Source: Echinococcus granulosus
Taxonomy: Eukaryota > Platyhelminthes > Cestoda > Cyclophyllidea > Taeniidae
DNA length: 64,000 nucleotides
Direction of reading: 5' to 3'
Assembly: GCF_000524195.1 (NCBI RefSeq)
Contig: NW_020170447.1
Coordinates: 181,831-245,830, forward strand
Made by a program: the position numbers and the translations under genes. Under the pieces are notes generated by a model. The model saw nothing but the letters and a program-made list of their open reading frames with translations, was not told the DNA's origin and did no database searches. This document shows, one piece after another, positions 22,512-34,300 of the stretch. The first letter of the stretch is position 1, and every line of letters starts with the position of its first letter.

Positions 22512-25500
22512 TTATATCAGACTGAAGTCGTTTGGATTCTGCACATTTACTGGCACCGCCGCTGCTGTTGCTGGGGCAGATTGGAAGAGTCCTGCCAGCA
22601 GATCCACATTCGATGTCGGCTGGGAAGTAGGTTGTGATACTGACGGGGGCACAGGTGCATCGGCAACGGTGCCTCGCAGATTCTGACGATTTCTGACGCC
22701 ACCACCAGCGGGGGGAGGCGGGGGAAGAAGACCAGGGACTCCAGTGGGCGTACCCAATTTGAGACTGGGCAGGGGGCGCGCGCGTCCGCCGCCGGAACCC
22801 TCGCCGGTATCGCCGGAACGACGCGTATTGAGGTTCAGTCGAAGCCGTTGCCCCTCCTTTAGACCCAAATCTAACTTTGGCAGGCTCTGATCCGACGCCG
22901 ATTCCGCCTGGAATTTTTCTGCTTCTGCAGCCCGCTTGCAGTGCCTTTAAGAGGGGGAAAGCAAGGCGATGTGCTACTGAACAGGGTAATTAAGTATACC
23001 GCTTTGATAGGGCGATAGTTGCCTATATTCCATGATTCGGTTATCATGCTGACGGCATGATGTCCTATACACGTATCTTGCGATAGTAATCTATCGGCTT
23101 GTCTGTATATTGGTATGCCTTGACGGATCGACGGAGATGACTCGAGACGCTACGTCGGTGTCAATTGTAAGCGAACCCACGTCAAATAAACAATCCCGGT
23201 CACACTTACACGTTACAGAAGAAAGGCATCTGATGTAGATGGATGGATCTGTAAATGCTTACGTCAGAGGGGCTAGTGGAACTGGGTTGACTTTTGGGTT
23301 CTGTACAATCGTTCGAAACTGGATTCGGAGACTCCATACCACCTAAGAATCAAAAACGCAGCACCTCCTCCGGGTCCTAGTATGAACAGCAACGCCCTCA
23401 GGGATAACATTGACCCTAGGCTAGTGGAGGCGATAAGCGAACTCGATTCTGGTCTTGATGATACTAAATGCCACAAAAGAAAGGAACCTGCTGTGAGTGA
23501 CTGAATTTGCAGAGAATGATAACAAAAGGGCTACCGAAATGGTCTTCTCTCAACGAAGTGGCGCCTTGTAAATGAGTATCTAGACTTGATGGACGGGTGG
23601 TTTGGGAATAACCATGAATACGTTCGCTCGCAATGTGGTTGCTTCAACACAAGAGTGCAAAAGTGCTTTCTCATCGGTGAGAAGATAACCTTTTCCCACT
23701 GGTTTCCTCTTGTTAAGCGCACCATAGAGGTGGTCAACAAATCGTTTTTCAGTCTTTCAAGTCCACCGTCTGTCATTACATAGTCAGTGTAAGTAAAAAC
23801 CACTTACCGAGAAGCTTTCATCACCACCACCTTTTTCAGCCAAAAAAATTTCCTTGTCACACAGAGAGGGCATTACTGGAACATGGCCTTGACACCATTC
23901 TTCAATCGTTTTCAAGGGTCGGTAGCAATGCCTATTTCCTCGGTACAGTCAAGACTAGAGGGTTCTTCTAAAGGTGATACACTATCACAATCGAGGAGCT
24001 TATTTACATACCTTTTAGGCATCACTTTCTGCTACCACAGCTTCTCCAAATGCCATACAAAAATTTGCTTCGGCAGATTTATAACGGAGTTAAATACGCA
24101 TCGTAAGGTAAAGGAGCTTGAAACACATCTGCCAGGTTCAACCGGCATTTTACGAGTCGAGGACTCAAAATAAGATGGTAGTGAAGAGCACAAATAGAAT
24201 GCCACACCGGTGAACGATCGCATGTGTTTTACAAGCACCCGATAGGTCTCATCACATCAATGCGACGAGCTATTCCGAAAACCACATGAAATTTTCAAGT
24301 CGCTTTCACAAGTGGTTGAGTCTAGTTGATGAAGCACGCATGCTTTCCTTGAATGGCCAGCTCTTCAAGACCACTTCTGGAGTAGGGAGAGGGACGACAA
24401 AAACGATGTCATTCATGTAGCACCTCAATCGAGGACCGAGTACGAAGAGAAACTTGACCTCAAGCGATTTTAACTCTGAAATGAGGCGTTGGTGCTCGGG
24501 AGACGGACCTAAATTGAGCTAGCCGCAGCTAAAATGGATACACCACGCGATGTAGTATAGATCTAACAATCATAAACGCTGGAAGTACCAATGTGAAGTA
24601 AAGATAGAAAACCGCATTACCACCGTTAAATCACCTCACAACAGTGCGTAGAACAGTTCTAGGTGTCAAGGAAGGTGATGTGTCTGACATGTTTAGTTCC
24701 AAAAAAGGATCTAGTTTTGAGCACGCTGGGTCAAGTAAATTGAAGGCAAGAGCTGAGCTGAGTCCGGGGTGAATGAATGAGGCGAAATTAACCCAACAAC
24801 AGATCAGACACAGACCGAAGAGGTTGAATGAATTCCACCGATTGATTTAAACGTTTAAAAGCTCCACACTGGGAGATCTAACCTGAGGCCAAGATGGAAG
24901 TGGACGTATTCATCATTTCCATGTGTGCATAAATTAACAAAAGAGCCTTTTTTGATTGCTGGCGACTTTCCTGACAGAAATAGTGGGCTTTTGAGCAAAA
25001 ACTGATATGTAACGGAGTAGATAGGTGAGTTTCACCCAACAAATTAGACAAGGCCGTTTCATTGTCATTCACGAGAGTAAGAACAAGTCGGAGTAATCCA
25101 CAATGGAGGATTGATCTCGACAGAGGAAATATAAAAATGTGCATGTGATTTTAATGAAATCATGGACAATTCACTCAAAGATTCGCGACATTAATTGTTC
25201 CGCGGAGCCAAACCACTGGGGCACAGCGAAAATACAGCGTTTGTCTAGCTATTGAATTCACCGCATAATGTAGTGGTTTGGTCGACGGCTTTTACAGATT
25301 TTACCAAACTTAGATCATAGCGAAAGATGGAGATTACGTAAAAGCAGATGAGCAGGAAGCTAGAATCGTACCTAAAATTGAGCTTGAAACAAGTTGGTGG
25401 AACAAAAAGCTAAACAGAAGATGGTTAGCACATTCATCCATCCTTCCATCAATTCGTTTATTTATTTAAAAACCGAACTAGCCATCCACCTATCCGTAGG

Positions 25501-25933
25501 CCTCTTCATTGATTAACGCATCCACCTTTCAGTTCACTTACTTAAAGTGGTCCTGAATGGCCACATTGAGATCAAAGGCGTCACTTCGCTCAGCAAAACC
25601 AATGCCCACAAAGACTGTGCGCCCATCATCGGAGACCAGTCGGATGACAAAGTAGCGCGAGGAGTCGAGCACCTGTTCCACCGCCACACTGGGAAAGGCC
25701 TCCACCGGGCACTGCGCATAGAGCCGGCCCGATACAGCGTCCTCCAGGCAGATGTAGAGCGTCGTGTCGGTGCTACCGCTGCGAGTCACCACGCGCAGGC
25801 GCCCGGTCCAGCTGGGTGAGTCGAGAGACCAATCAGCGGCACGGTAACCCCGAGTAGATTGGCGCGGAGGCAGGGTGTACAGGAAGACTTCGCGCTTCAC
25901 CAAGAGCACGGACTCGTAGTCAGAATCGACCAT
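22512..25933 (-). CDS. NECAP: NECAP, adaptin-ear-binding coat-associated protein
   Basis: NECAP proteins bind AP-2 and regulate clathrin-mediated endocytosis at the plasma membrane. Two exons, 25933-25542 and 22944-22512, join in phase (AA|G, Lys) to give 274 residues, the usual family length. The N-terminal PH-like NECAP domain is clear: [71 protein letters not shown] and [18 protein letters not shown]. Exon 2 carries the conserved [17 protein letters not shown] segment, then a proline/glycine-rich tail with LLPPPPP. The usual WVKQE after QDHFK is replaced by [11 protein letters not shown]. The tail lacks the WxxF AP-binding motifs and ends NPNDFSLI. The ATG is four bases after a strong acceptor (CCTCCACCTAG), suggesting trans-splicing or a 5' UTR intron. 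The 2.6 kb intron holds nothing I can identify. Confidence 0.95.
22945..25541 (-). other. Intron 1 of NECAP
   Basis: A 2.6 kb GT-AG intron (donor GTAAGT at 25541, acceptor TTAAAG before 22944). Short open frames on both strands around 23531-23803 mirror each other and have no recognisable domain. Around 25430-25520 there is a degenerate ATCC/ATTC tetranucleotide repeat, similar to those at 1-25 and 39570-39960. Confidence 0.75.
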
Positions 25934-28289
25934 TGGGCTAGGTGGAGGAATAATAGAGGCTTTGAGTTACCAAGTTACTACATGACGCCGTCTAAGGCAC
26001 TAATGTTGACTTTTCACCTGAGAAAGATGATAGAGAAACAACCTTCATTGATCTGATTTCATTATTACAGCCTACAAGATTAGGTAAACAAGCTCTGTGT
26101 ACCCTTAAGCTCTCAGCCTAGATTATGGAACTGGAATATACTTTATTTGATTTGTATTTTATTTGATCGTCAACTGAGTGGACTACCATGCCAATAACTA
26201 GACGACGTACTCGTGTCGCTCAGCACCTTCTCAGACTAAATAAGTGTCCCCATAATCCCTTATCATATGGCGTACTTCAAGTTAGCTGAAACTGCACATT
26301 AGCGGCAGTGCAAAAAGTCCGCCAAAAAGGGTAGCCACGCCTTTTACAGATTGAATAAGTGAAGCTACGGAATCTCACATCAGAAGGACTAGTAAATCGA
26401 CAATTAAATATTGAATCCGGTACAACATCTAAAGAGGACATCTACTGTGTATAACTGAATCCGTAGAGATACAACAACAGAGCTATCAGGGTAGTGTCAA
26501 ATCGCAGCAACTGCTTAAATTCCAAGGTCCAAAGGATAGACTTGCACGAATTGGAATCCCCCTTAATAAACCTCTTACAATATCGCTATGAATAGCGATG
26601 CATGAGCATAATCTAAGAACATAAACCCTTCCCCAGGTTGTTCAAAAGCGGAAAGTGTCGAGTAGACATCATCCACCCTTTAATGGTAGCTGTTTGCCTA
26701 ACAGAGAACGTGAAGTTTAGGAATCTCACCAAGATCCGTGACACGCATCATAAGAGATTAAAAAAGGCTTCTATCGTATCACGACATCATTTTCACTCCA
26801 GCCTAGCAATTTATTTCTATCTATACGATCCATTGTGACAATCATGGCCTAATAGTGATAATGTGAAAAAACCAGAGACGACGATCAAACTAGAGTAGAG
26901 TTACGATGAACAGTAAATGCTCCGCCATTATTTTCCATTATGCAAGCCATTTTCGCCATCCGATGTGCGTTCCATACAATGGTAGTACGAGGCTTATTTA
27001 CGCCACTTACAAATGTCTGCACGCCTGCAAAAAATTACTCAAGAAATCAATTGCTTCTACATCACCAAAGGCAATCCAAGTGCTAAACTGCCAAGAATAG
27101 TAATTCTATCGTCAAAACATCAAAAAAATATCAGGAATAACAAAAAGTGAGTAAAATATGGGGTTAAATTATCCGAATAGGTAAGCAGAAAATTGGATAA
27201 GTTGGTGACGAGGGAAATAGAGGAGCTCTTATGAGGTATCCAACCAATCCTTTTTGCAACTATGTACCGAATCTGAGATAAAAATTAAAAAAGGCGACAG
27301 GAACGATGGAAAAGGATAAATCAGACGTGATAAACAGGGGAGAGCATTAATACAGAAAAGGACACGTATCCTCAGAAGATCAACTACGTTATTGGTTAAA
27401 AGGAAAATTCAAGAATAGCGCATGAAAGGAGAGAGACATAACAGTAATCCGAGTGAGCTATTATATTGTTATTCAGTTCTCAATTGTTAAAAAAATAGGG
27501 CCAAAAATTTCTAATATTCTTACATAGAGATTGTTGCTAAAAACATTTTAACTAAAAGGCAGTGACAGAAGCGCACATACTTTTTTGATACATTGTGCCA
27601 TACAGGCCGCAAAACACTAGGAAGACTAATATGCCTAATTGCATTTATTTTAAAATCAATAAAAGAGATTTCATTTTGCCGCGTAGTTAGTGAAGATACA
27701 CAAATTAAATACATCGCCTTATTGTAACGCCAGAAGTGAGGAGAACGCACTCAGCTTTTGTGGCCTAACCTTGCGCTTCGACAGCTAGCAAACGCTTTTC
27801 AGTTTATTAAAAAAGCAGAATTTTCTTTTACAACTGCCTATCTTGATTGTTGGCCCATAGTCAATGATAGATTTGTTTAAGTTAACCAGGACAGGTTGCG
27901 GGGTTCTCGGGTCCTGCTTAGGCTGTTTGTTTGCTTGTTTTATCTTGGCATCTCCTTTATTCCCGGAACCATTTTTATCATACTAGCAAGATTTTGCGCC
28001 ACTTTTTTGCCCTCTTTAGTCCCAAAAGTAGCACAGCATGCATTCCTAGTAATGATTTTGGAAATATGTCTCATTCCGCAAATTCCGGTTATCCATTGAC
28101 TCATTAGAATCATTTTGAGCGTTGTCCCAGTTTTACATTTTTTTGACAGAATTAGCATTTTGTTCGTTTTAAAATCCGACATTCGAACCCACGCATAGTG
28201 TAAATACACGGCTTTAAACTGATTAACAATGCTTGGGTTGCAATCTATGTCGGTTTGTTTTTGACTGATTATTTCAATTACCATCCAAG
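25934..28289. other. Divergent intergenic region NECAP / MFAP1
   Basis: About 2.35 kb of AT-rich DNA between two gene starts that face away from each other, so promoters or outrons for both should lie here. I see no conserved exon. The open frames at 27520-27750 and 27940-28320 (minus) and 26638-26838 and 26906-27100 (plus) show no domain or splice support. Confidence 0.5.
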
Positions 28290-30848
28290 ATGACGGATAT
28301 CGCGTTGAAAAATGAGACAATTCAGTGTACTGCTGGTGCGATCCCTGTCAAGAATGAGAAAGGCCAGACGTACATGCAGAAAGTGAAGGTGCACCGCTAC
28401 ATCGCCGGGAAGCGTCCAGATTTCGCCTCCGATTCTGAGGGATCTGATATCTCTGATTTTGAAGTTGAGGCTGGGGGCGATGCTCATCAACAGAAACACC
28501 ACCGGAGAGTTGGTGCCTCAGAGGAAGTTGGGAAACGTGAGAGCATCTCCGTCATCGAGCAGGAGCCCACGGCTGAGGAGCTCAGTGATCCGCGATTTCG
28601 CCGTCTAATGCTCCTAAAGGTAGTTGCTGTTATTCTCCTTGCCTTCTAGGTCTTACATATCTCACCCTTCTTGATTATTTGAAGCATACGGTTCGCCATA
28701 CCTATCATCTGTAATTTCTTGATCCGGTGGTAAAACTTTGGAGTAGAGGGTTTCACTGCCATGCCGAACTTCATTGAAAAGAGGCGTCAGGCGCGCTGAG
28801 TCATTTAACGTCCGATTTTCGGTGAATGCAATGAGTACTCGGGTTAAACTGAGTTCTTGCGTTACCTTCAGATTGATGGGTTGATCTGATTTTCTGATGA
28901 ATTCGTATAATTTGTGTCTCTTCGTGCATGTGAAGTTTTTTATTTGGTCCTAATGTAACTCAGAAGCAAAGTGTGAACTAGCCGTCTCTTCTTTTTGTTA
29001 ATCGGTTTATAGCACACGCGGGAGACGGTGGCGGCGGGGGATGAGGACGCGGAGGACCGAGTGATACGCCACAAGCGTTTCCGTGGCAGTGGCGATGGTG
29101 CCTCTTCATCAGAAGACGAGATGAAAGATGGCATTAAGGAAGAGGAAGAGGAGGAGGAGGTGGATGAGGAGGAGCTTGCTCGTCGGCGAGAGGTATGCAG
29201 TTTTCCCTTTTTATCGATAATTGCTTTTCAACTTGTTAATTGTCCTAATGGGACTTAGTTTTTGTCCCCTCTTTTTACGCATTCTTTCAAATGTCGGCTT
29301 TCTGTTTTTTTTTCAGTCTTTTTAAACGGTTCTATCTGTGAAATGCTTGAGAACCAAGAGTTTTGGCCATAAAATGTCATTTTGTTATCTGGATACACTT
29401 TGACTGTAGTAGCAAGTAGAACTATTTTTGACCTGAACTTGAATCGGATACATAGTCTTTCTGAGTGTCTCCGTTTCCTTCGTGTAGTTGATTCGTCAAC
29501 GAGCACGCAAACGCCGTGCGGCGGAGGAGGCGGACCTAGAGCGAGCAAGCGCTGCAGATGGGCGACGCACAGCAGAGGTGGAGGAAGCAGAAAAGGAAGA
29601 GGAATATGAGGAGGAGGAGGAAGAAGAGGAAGAGTACACTTCTAGTGGATCTGAGGACGAGATGGGTGCATCTAAACTCAAACCTGTCTTCGTACGTCGT
29701 CAGGAACGTATCACCCTGCAGGCTAAGCAGCGTGCCGATCAAATTGCTGCCGAGGCAGCTGCAGAAGCCAAACGCCTTGCAGATGAGAGACGCAGAGACA
29801 CTTTGAAGGTGGTGTCTCTCTTCACTTCTCTATATTTTTTGTACTTTCGGCCTCTGACAAATTGTGTCTACATTGTAGCTCCTGGAAGCGGAGATTCGTC
29901 GGGAGGCTGAAGAGGCACGACTAATGCAAGACGAGCTGGAGGCTTTAGACTCAGATGACGCAGCCGGCGATCCACAGAAGGAGCAGGAAGAGTACGAGCT
30001 TTGGAAAGTTCGCGAACTCAAGCGCATACGTCGTGATCGTGAGGCTCGCGAAGCCATAGAGCGCGAAAAAGCGGAAGTACGTTCTTCCTTTATTCACATG
30101 AAACTTGCCATTCAGTTCCTTTGAAGTAGCAGCGTTTTCTCACTCTGTGTGATTTAATTACTCTTCAGGTGGAGCGGGTGCGTGCCATGACAGAGGCGGA
30201 GAGGCAAGCTGAGTTCCGCAAGAACCCCAAGGAGGTGACGAACAAGGCGGTGAAGGGAAAGTACAAGTTCCTTCAGAAGTACTACCACCGTGGCGCCTTT
30301 TTTGTGCAGACAGAGGAGGAGAAGCTCTATCAGCGTGACTTCTCCAAGCCCACGTTGGAAGATCACTTCGACAAGACCAAGCTGCCTCCGGTCCTTCGCG
30401 TATGTCCCCATTCATCTTTTTTTTCATCCCCTTCGTATTAATATATTCGTCCCTCTCAAGCCCATTCTTCTCACATCTACTTGTCCATTGTTCCATTCAA
30501 CAGCCATCCGTATTCGCAAGTTGCTTCGGCCGATCAGTAGGAGATTGGGCCGTCAGAGAACTCCAACAGAGTTAATTCTGCTATTCTGTTTACCTCTAGG
30601 GACTATTCAGGTTTGAAATCCCCTTCGAGGTGAGTATAACCGTCCCTCCTTTGCTTTTGGAATTAAAGGTGAAGAACTTTGGACGAGCAGGTCGGACAAA
30701 GTACACGCACTTGGTGGACCAGGACACGACGGCTTTCGACGCTGCCTGGACCTCCAACGATCCCTTGGCGACAAAATTCCAGATGTCCCACGGTGGTGGC
30801 TTCAAGGAGGTCTTCGAGAAACCCACCTCGAGGAAGAACACGAAGTAG
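28290..30848 (+). CDS. MFAP1: MFAP1, spliceosomal B-complex protein
   Basis: Despite its name (microfibrillar-associated protein 1), MFAP1 is a nuclear pre-mRNA splicing factor of the B complex that binds PRP38. Six exons, all phase 0: 28290-28619, 29013-29192, 29488-29808, 29879-30076, 30169-30399 and 30669-30848, giving 479 residues (human 439). Hallmarks in order are an N-terminal [20 protein letters not shown] with [16 protein letters not shown], two acidic Glu-rich blocks in exons 2 and 3, [36 protein letters not shown], then the conserved C-terminus [33 protein letters not shown] and [20 protein letters not shown]. All introns are GT-AG. The ATG immediately follows a CCATCCAAG acceptor-like site, consistent with trans-splicing. 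The gene is complete and intact. Confidence 0.97.
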
Positions 30849-31189
30849 TGCGCCATGTTCCTTTCCTAATCGTGTATATACGTGTTGGGTGCTCTTTTTA
30901 TTCACTGCCGATCTTTGTAAATAGTCACTTCTCGTGGTGATCACATCGATGCCGTGCTGTCTTTCTGCGTTTCGATCATGCTTAGTGGTTGTTGCGGTTG
31001 TTGGCTTCCTCCAAGATCGCACCCTTACTCCCTAGTCTAGTTGCAAGTTTACTCGAAACAGCTCTCCGCGGTTTGCTTTGGGATAAAGACGACAAGTTCC
31101 TGTTTGGCCTCCGCTAGTGCATAGTCTGCCGATCCGCGTGGCTGAAATTCACTTCAACCGGACACACCGAAAGCCCTCAAAGGTGGAGA

Positions 31190-31195
31190 AATAAA
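31190..31195 (+). terminator. Poly(A) signal AATAAA of MFAP1
   Basis: AATAAA lies about 340 bp after the MFAP1 stop, with no better plus-strand signal before it. Cleavage 15-25 bases further would fall on the REV3L signal on the other strand, so the two transcripts likely overlap at their 3' ends. Confidence 0.65.
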
Positions 31196-31205
31196 CTCAA
31201 TTTGC

Positions 31206-31211
31206 TTTATT
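31206..31211 (-). terminator. Poly(A) signal AATAAA of REV3L
   Basis: TTTATT on the plus strand reads AATAAA on the minus strand, about 94 bp after the REV3L stop codon. Together with the MFAP1 signal it makes a tail-to-tail pair separated by 10 bp. Confidence 0.65.
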
Positions 31212-31304
31212 CAAAGTCCACATTTTTTGATTCCTAATCAAATAACAAAATTAAACAAGAAAAGGATTTGAAAGTCAAAAAGACAAGTTAGATTATTGCA
31301 CTCC

Positions 31305-34300
31305 TCAATCATGGAAGACTTCAGTGATGGCGCGTTGCAAACGCCGAAGGTGGACGAGCAATCTCTGCCGAGATTGGAGGTTCGGACAGTCAATGTTGAC
31401 GCACGCCTGTGAAGGTGAGGGTGTAGAACGTATTCCACATGGTTGACGCCGATTGCTGCAGTTGGAGACCTTCACACAGGCGTCGCACAAGTCCATGGAC
31501 TGTTGCAGGTTTACCTGGACCATCTTTAGCTGAAGAGAGAGGCAAAGAACGGATGATTGTGGAAAACTTTCCTTCCATCAATTGGCCCAGTCACATCGAT
31601 TTCGCTCACCTCGATGCCATGCCGCACGAGTACCTTCGTAGAGATAAGCGGGTCCAGGGATAGACATGAGGCACAGCAAATCGAGCCTTTAGCCACTCCG
31701 CTATCCCCACCGCACGCAAGGCAACAGCGTCGCAGGCTCAGAAACTCGTGCATCATGGCAGACGCGCCTTGTTGGCCAACCCATCGCCTACGTCCACGTC
31801 GTGAACCTGGAGATTCATGTTGTATTAAACCGTCCACTTTCTCCATCTCTTTGAAACGGACTACGCGGCGTGGAATATCGGACAACCACGAGTCAACCCG
31901 CCAACCAAGGAGGTCACCGACTCGACGAAGGGGTGGAAGAAGTTGATGTTCGAGGTAGAAGACCAGATGGAGCGGTGGCTGAATATCGTAGTGTTGGGCT
32001 TCCTCTGCGGCTTTGACGCAGCCAATCAAAGGAGAGTTGGGAGTGGGGGGTGAGGTGAGGTAGTAGGCGACGCGTTCACCGATACTGGGCTCTCGGGCTG
32101 GGTCGACGGACTTTAGGCGTCTGTGGAGGTGATAGAACAAGGAGGAAAGTTCGTCAGAGAGGCAATTGCCAATTTCTAGAGACAGACAGAAGAGATGGGT
32201 AGGCAAACCTGGCAACCTGAAGGGCGGGTGCGCAAACCCCAGGTCGATAAGCCTCGGGACCGCGGTATGGACGGGTCAGAAGGCACGCGGAGAGAGGCAC
32301 CTTCCCTGCATTCAAATCACGCGCTAGCGTGCGCACGCATTCCCGCACTTTTGGCTCCACTTTGGGCAACACATCTGCAAGGGTGGAGATGTGCTACTTA
32401 ATTAGGTTTGAGTACAATTGCATTTGGAGTTGACAGTGCAGAGGGGTGTTGCTGAATTGTTTTTAATTAGATGCAAAATGGACTTTTAGATATAGGCTTT
32501 GCAAGGAGGTATTTTGAATAGCTGCTTAATTAAAATTAACTATCACACTGCAATCCGAATTAACTCATTCAAAGGTGTGGGGCTGCGCAGGTGTGATTGT
32601 CCCAAATGCGGAAAAAAGTTTTTTTAATCGGCAAACGTAAGGGCCATTGACGCACCCAAGGGGTCATTGTTCCATTGAAAGGCATCAAAGATTTGACGAA
32701 TTGCTGATTCCAAAATCTAGACAATAAGAAGAGAATGGAGGAGAATCCCAAAAAACCCAACGATGGTAAATTTCTAGTGTCATTCAATAAGCGTTCCAGT
32801 CGTGCCTTCAGGAGACTTGGGGCAAAACAGGTGTATCATACGGTCAGTAGCTCTCATTCTGGGGTGTAGGGAGAGGACCAGAATAAGGCCTCAGTGAGTA
32901 GGTGATATGCGGCTAAAAGGAAGTGAGTAGTATCTTACCGTTCCAACAAAGGGTGCGTGATCGCGGCGCACTGTTTCAATGCCTTTAGCATCGAATTTGG
33001 GCTCGGTTTGACTTGGTGATTCGTAGGCATAGCCAACATAGCGTTTCTTGGTTTCCAATACACATGGGTAGTATACCTGAAAAGGGTGTTGGCAATGGCT
33101 TTAGGATGACAAAATAAGCAACTACACTTATTTAACGCTCTAACTTTCATCCGAGTTAAGCACTCGGATTTGATAACAAGACAATCGCGAATTGACTCTT
33201 TGGGATTAGGTTTCGAAATAAATCGGGAAAATTTAGTGAAATTTTTAAATAATCTACACTTTTCCTTCTGAAATTAGGGGAAGAAAAGCACCTTCTCCAA
33301 CTTTAATTTAATTGGTGCGGGATTGGACGCAGTGACAGCGTCAGCAATCTGTTGGCCTAGTTTAAAAGCAGTTTCCTTGTCAACGGAAGGCGGCAACTTG
33401 ACAAAGAGGCTATCGGTGTCACCGTAGATGACTTTTGACCCCGTCCAGGGCATTTGACAAGCTGCATCACCCTCAACCAATCNNNNNNNNNNNNNNNNNN
33501 NNNNNNNNNNNNNNNNNNNNNNNNNNNNNNNNNNNNNNNNNNNNNNNNNNNNNNNNNNNNNNNNNNNNNNNNNNNNNNNNNNGAAGAGCATTGAACAACA
33601 AATGTGGTAAAGAGAAGTGTCCAGACAGGTGGGGGGGGGGGGAGTGATTTTTGCAGATATAGGAAGAAAATATAACTAGTGGTAATGTTTATTTCAAATA
33701 ACGTAATAGTTAAATAGTACAAATGAAATTCATTTACCTATCGGCTGCGTTTCCTGCTTTGCATGATACTTTTATTAATTAGAATTACTTTCAGTATAGC
33801 ACCAGGTGAAGGGTCCTTAAAACAAGCATCCTGGTGTATGCATGAATCTCAGCTCCTCTCAACGCTTCAAATGCTGAAAGCATCGGGATGTTGCCATGAG
33901 CTGCTAAAGTGGTCTACTGATATTCATCGCAGTAGGCGTAGTCAGAACTCACCTCTACACACGGCATTCGACCGGAGAAGCTGGCCGCGGTGTAGCCGTA
34001 CATCACGTTGGCGATGAGTTTTAGGCCCAGTTGACGAGCGTCCAACAGTTGTTTCAGGGACTAGAGAAAGTGCCGCAAATGATTTGCTGTACGTTACTGA
34101 TGCATATGCAAGAAGGACGTGACAACAGCAACTCGGAGTTAAGCGAGATTGCTTAAGCAAGGAAAACATCTACCAATTCATTTTAACTAAATGTTACGTT
34201 GATAACATATAAATGTTTATATAAGTCTAATCCGCCTCTCGCAATTCGGCCTCCACTCTGGAGGCGTGGGGTTCTGCTCATGCCACCTGTGCCTCCAGTC

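Noticed and set aside
29496..29681. Serine-rich frame on the minus strand at 29.5-29.7 kb
   Set aside because: It is the complement of the Glu-rich acidic block in MFAP1 exon 3 (GAG/GAA codons read as serine codons).
33274..33722. Open frames spanning the N gap
   Set aside because: They read through unknown bases; only the part left of the gap, in the REV3L frame, is supported.
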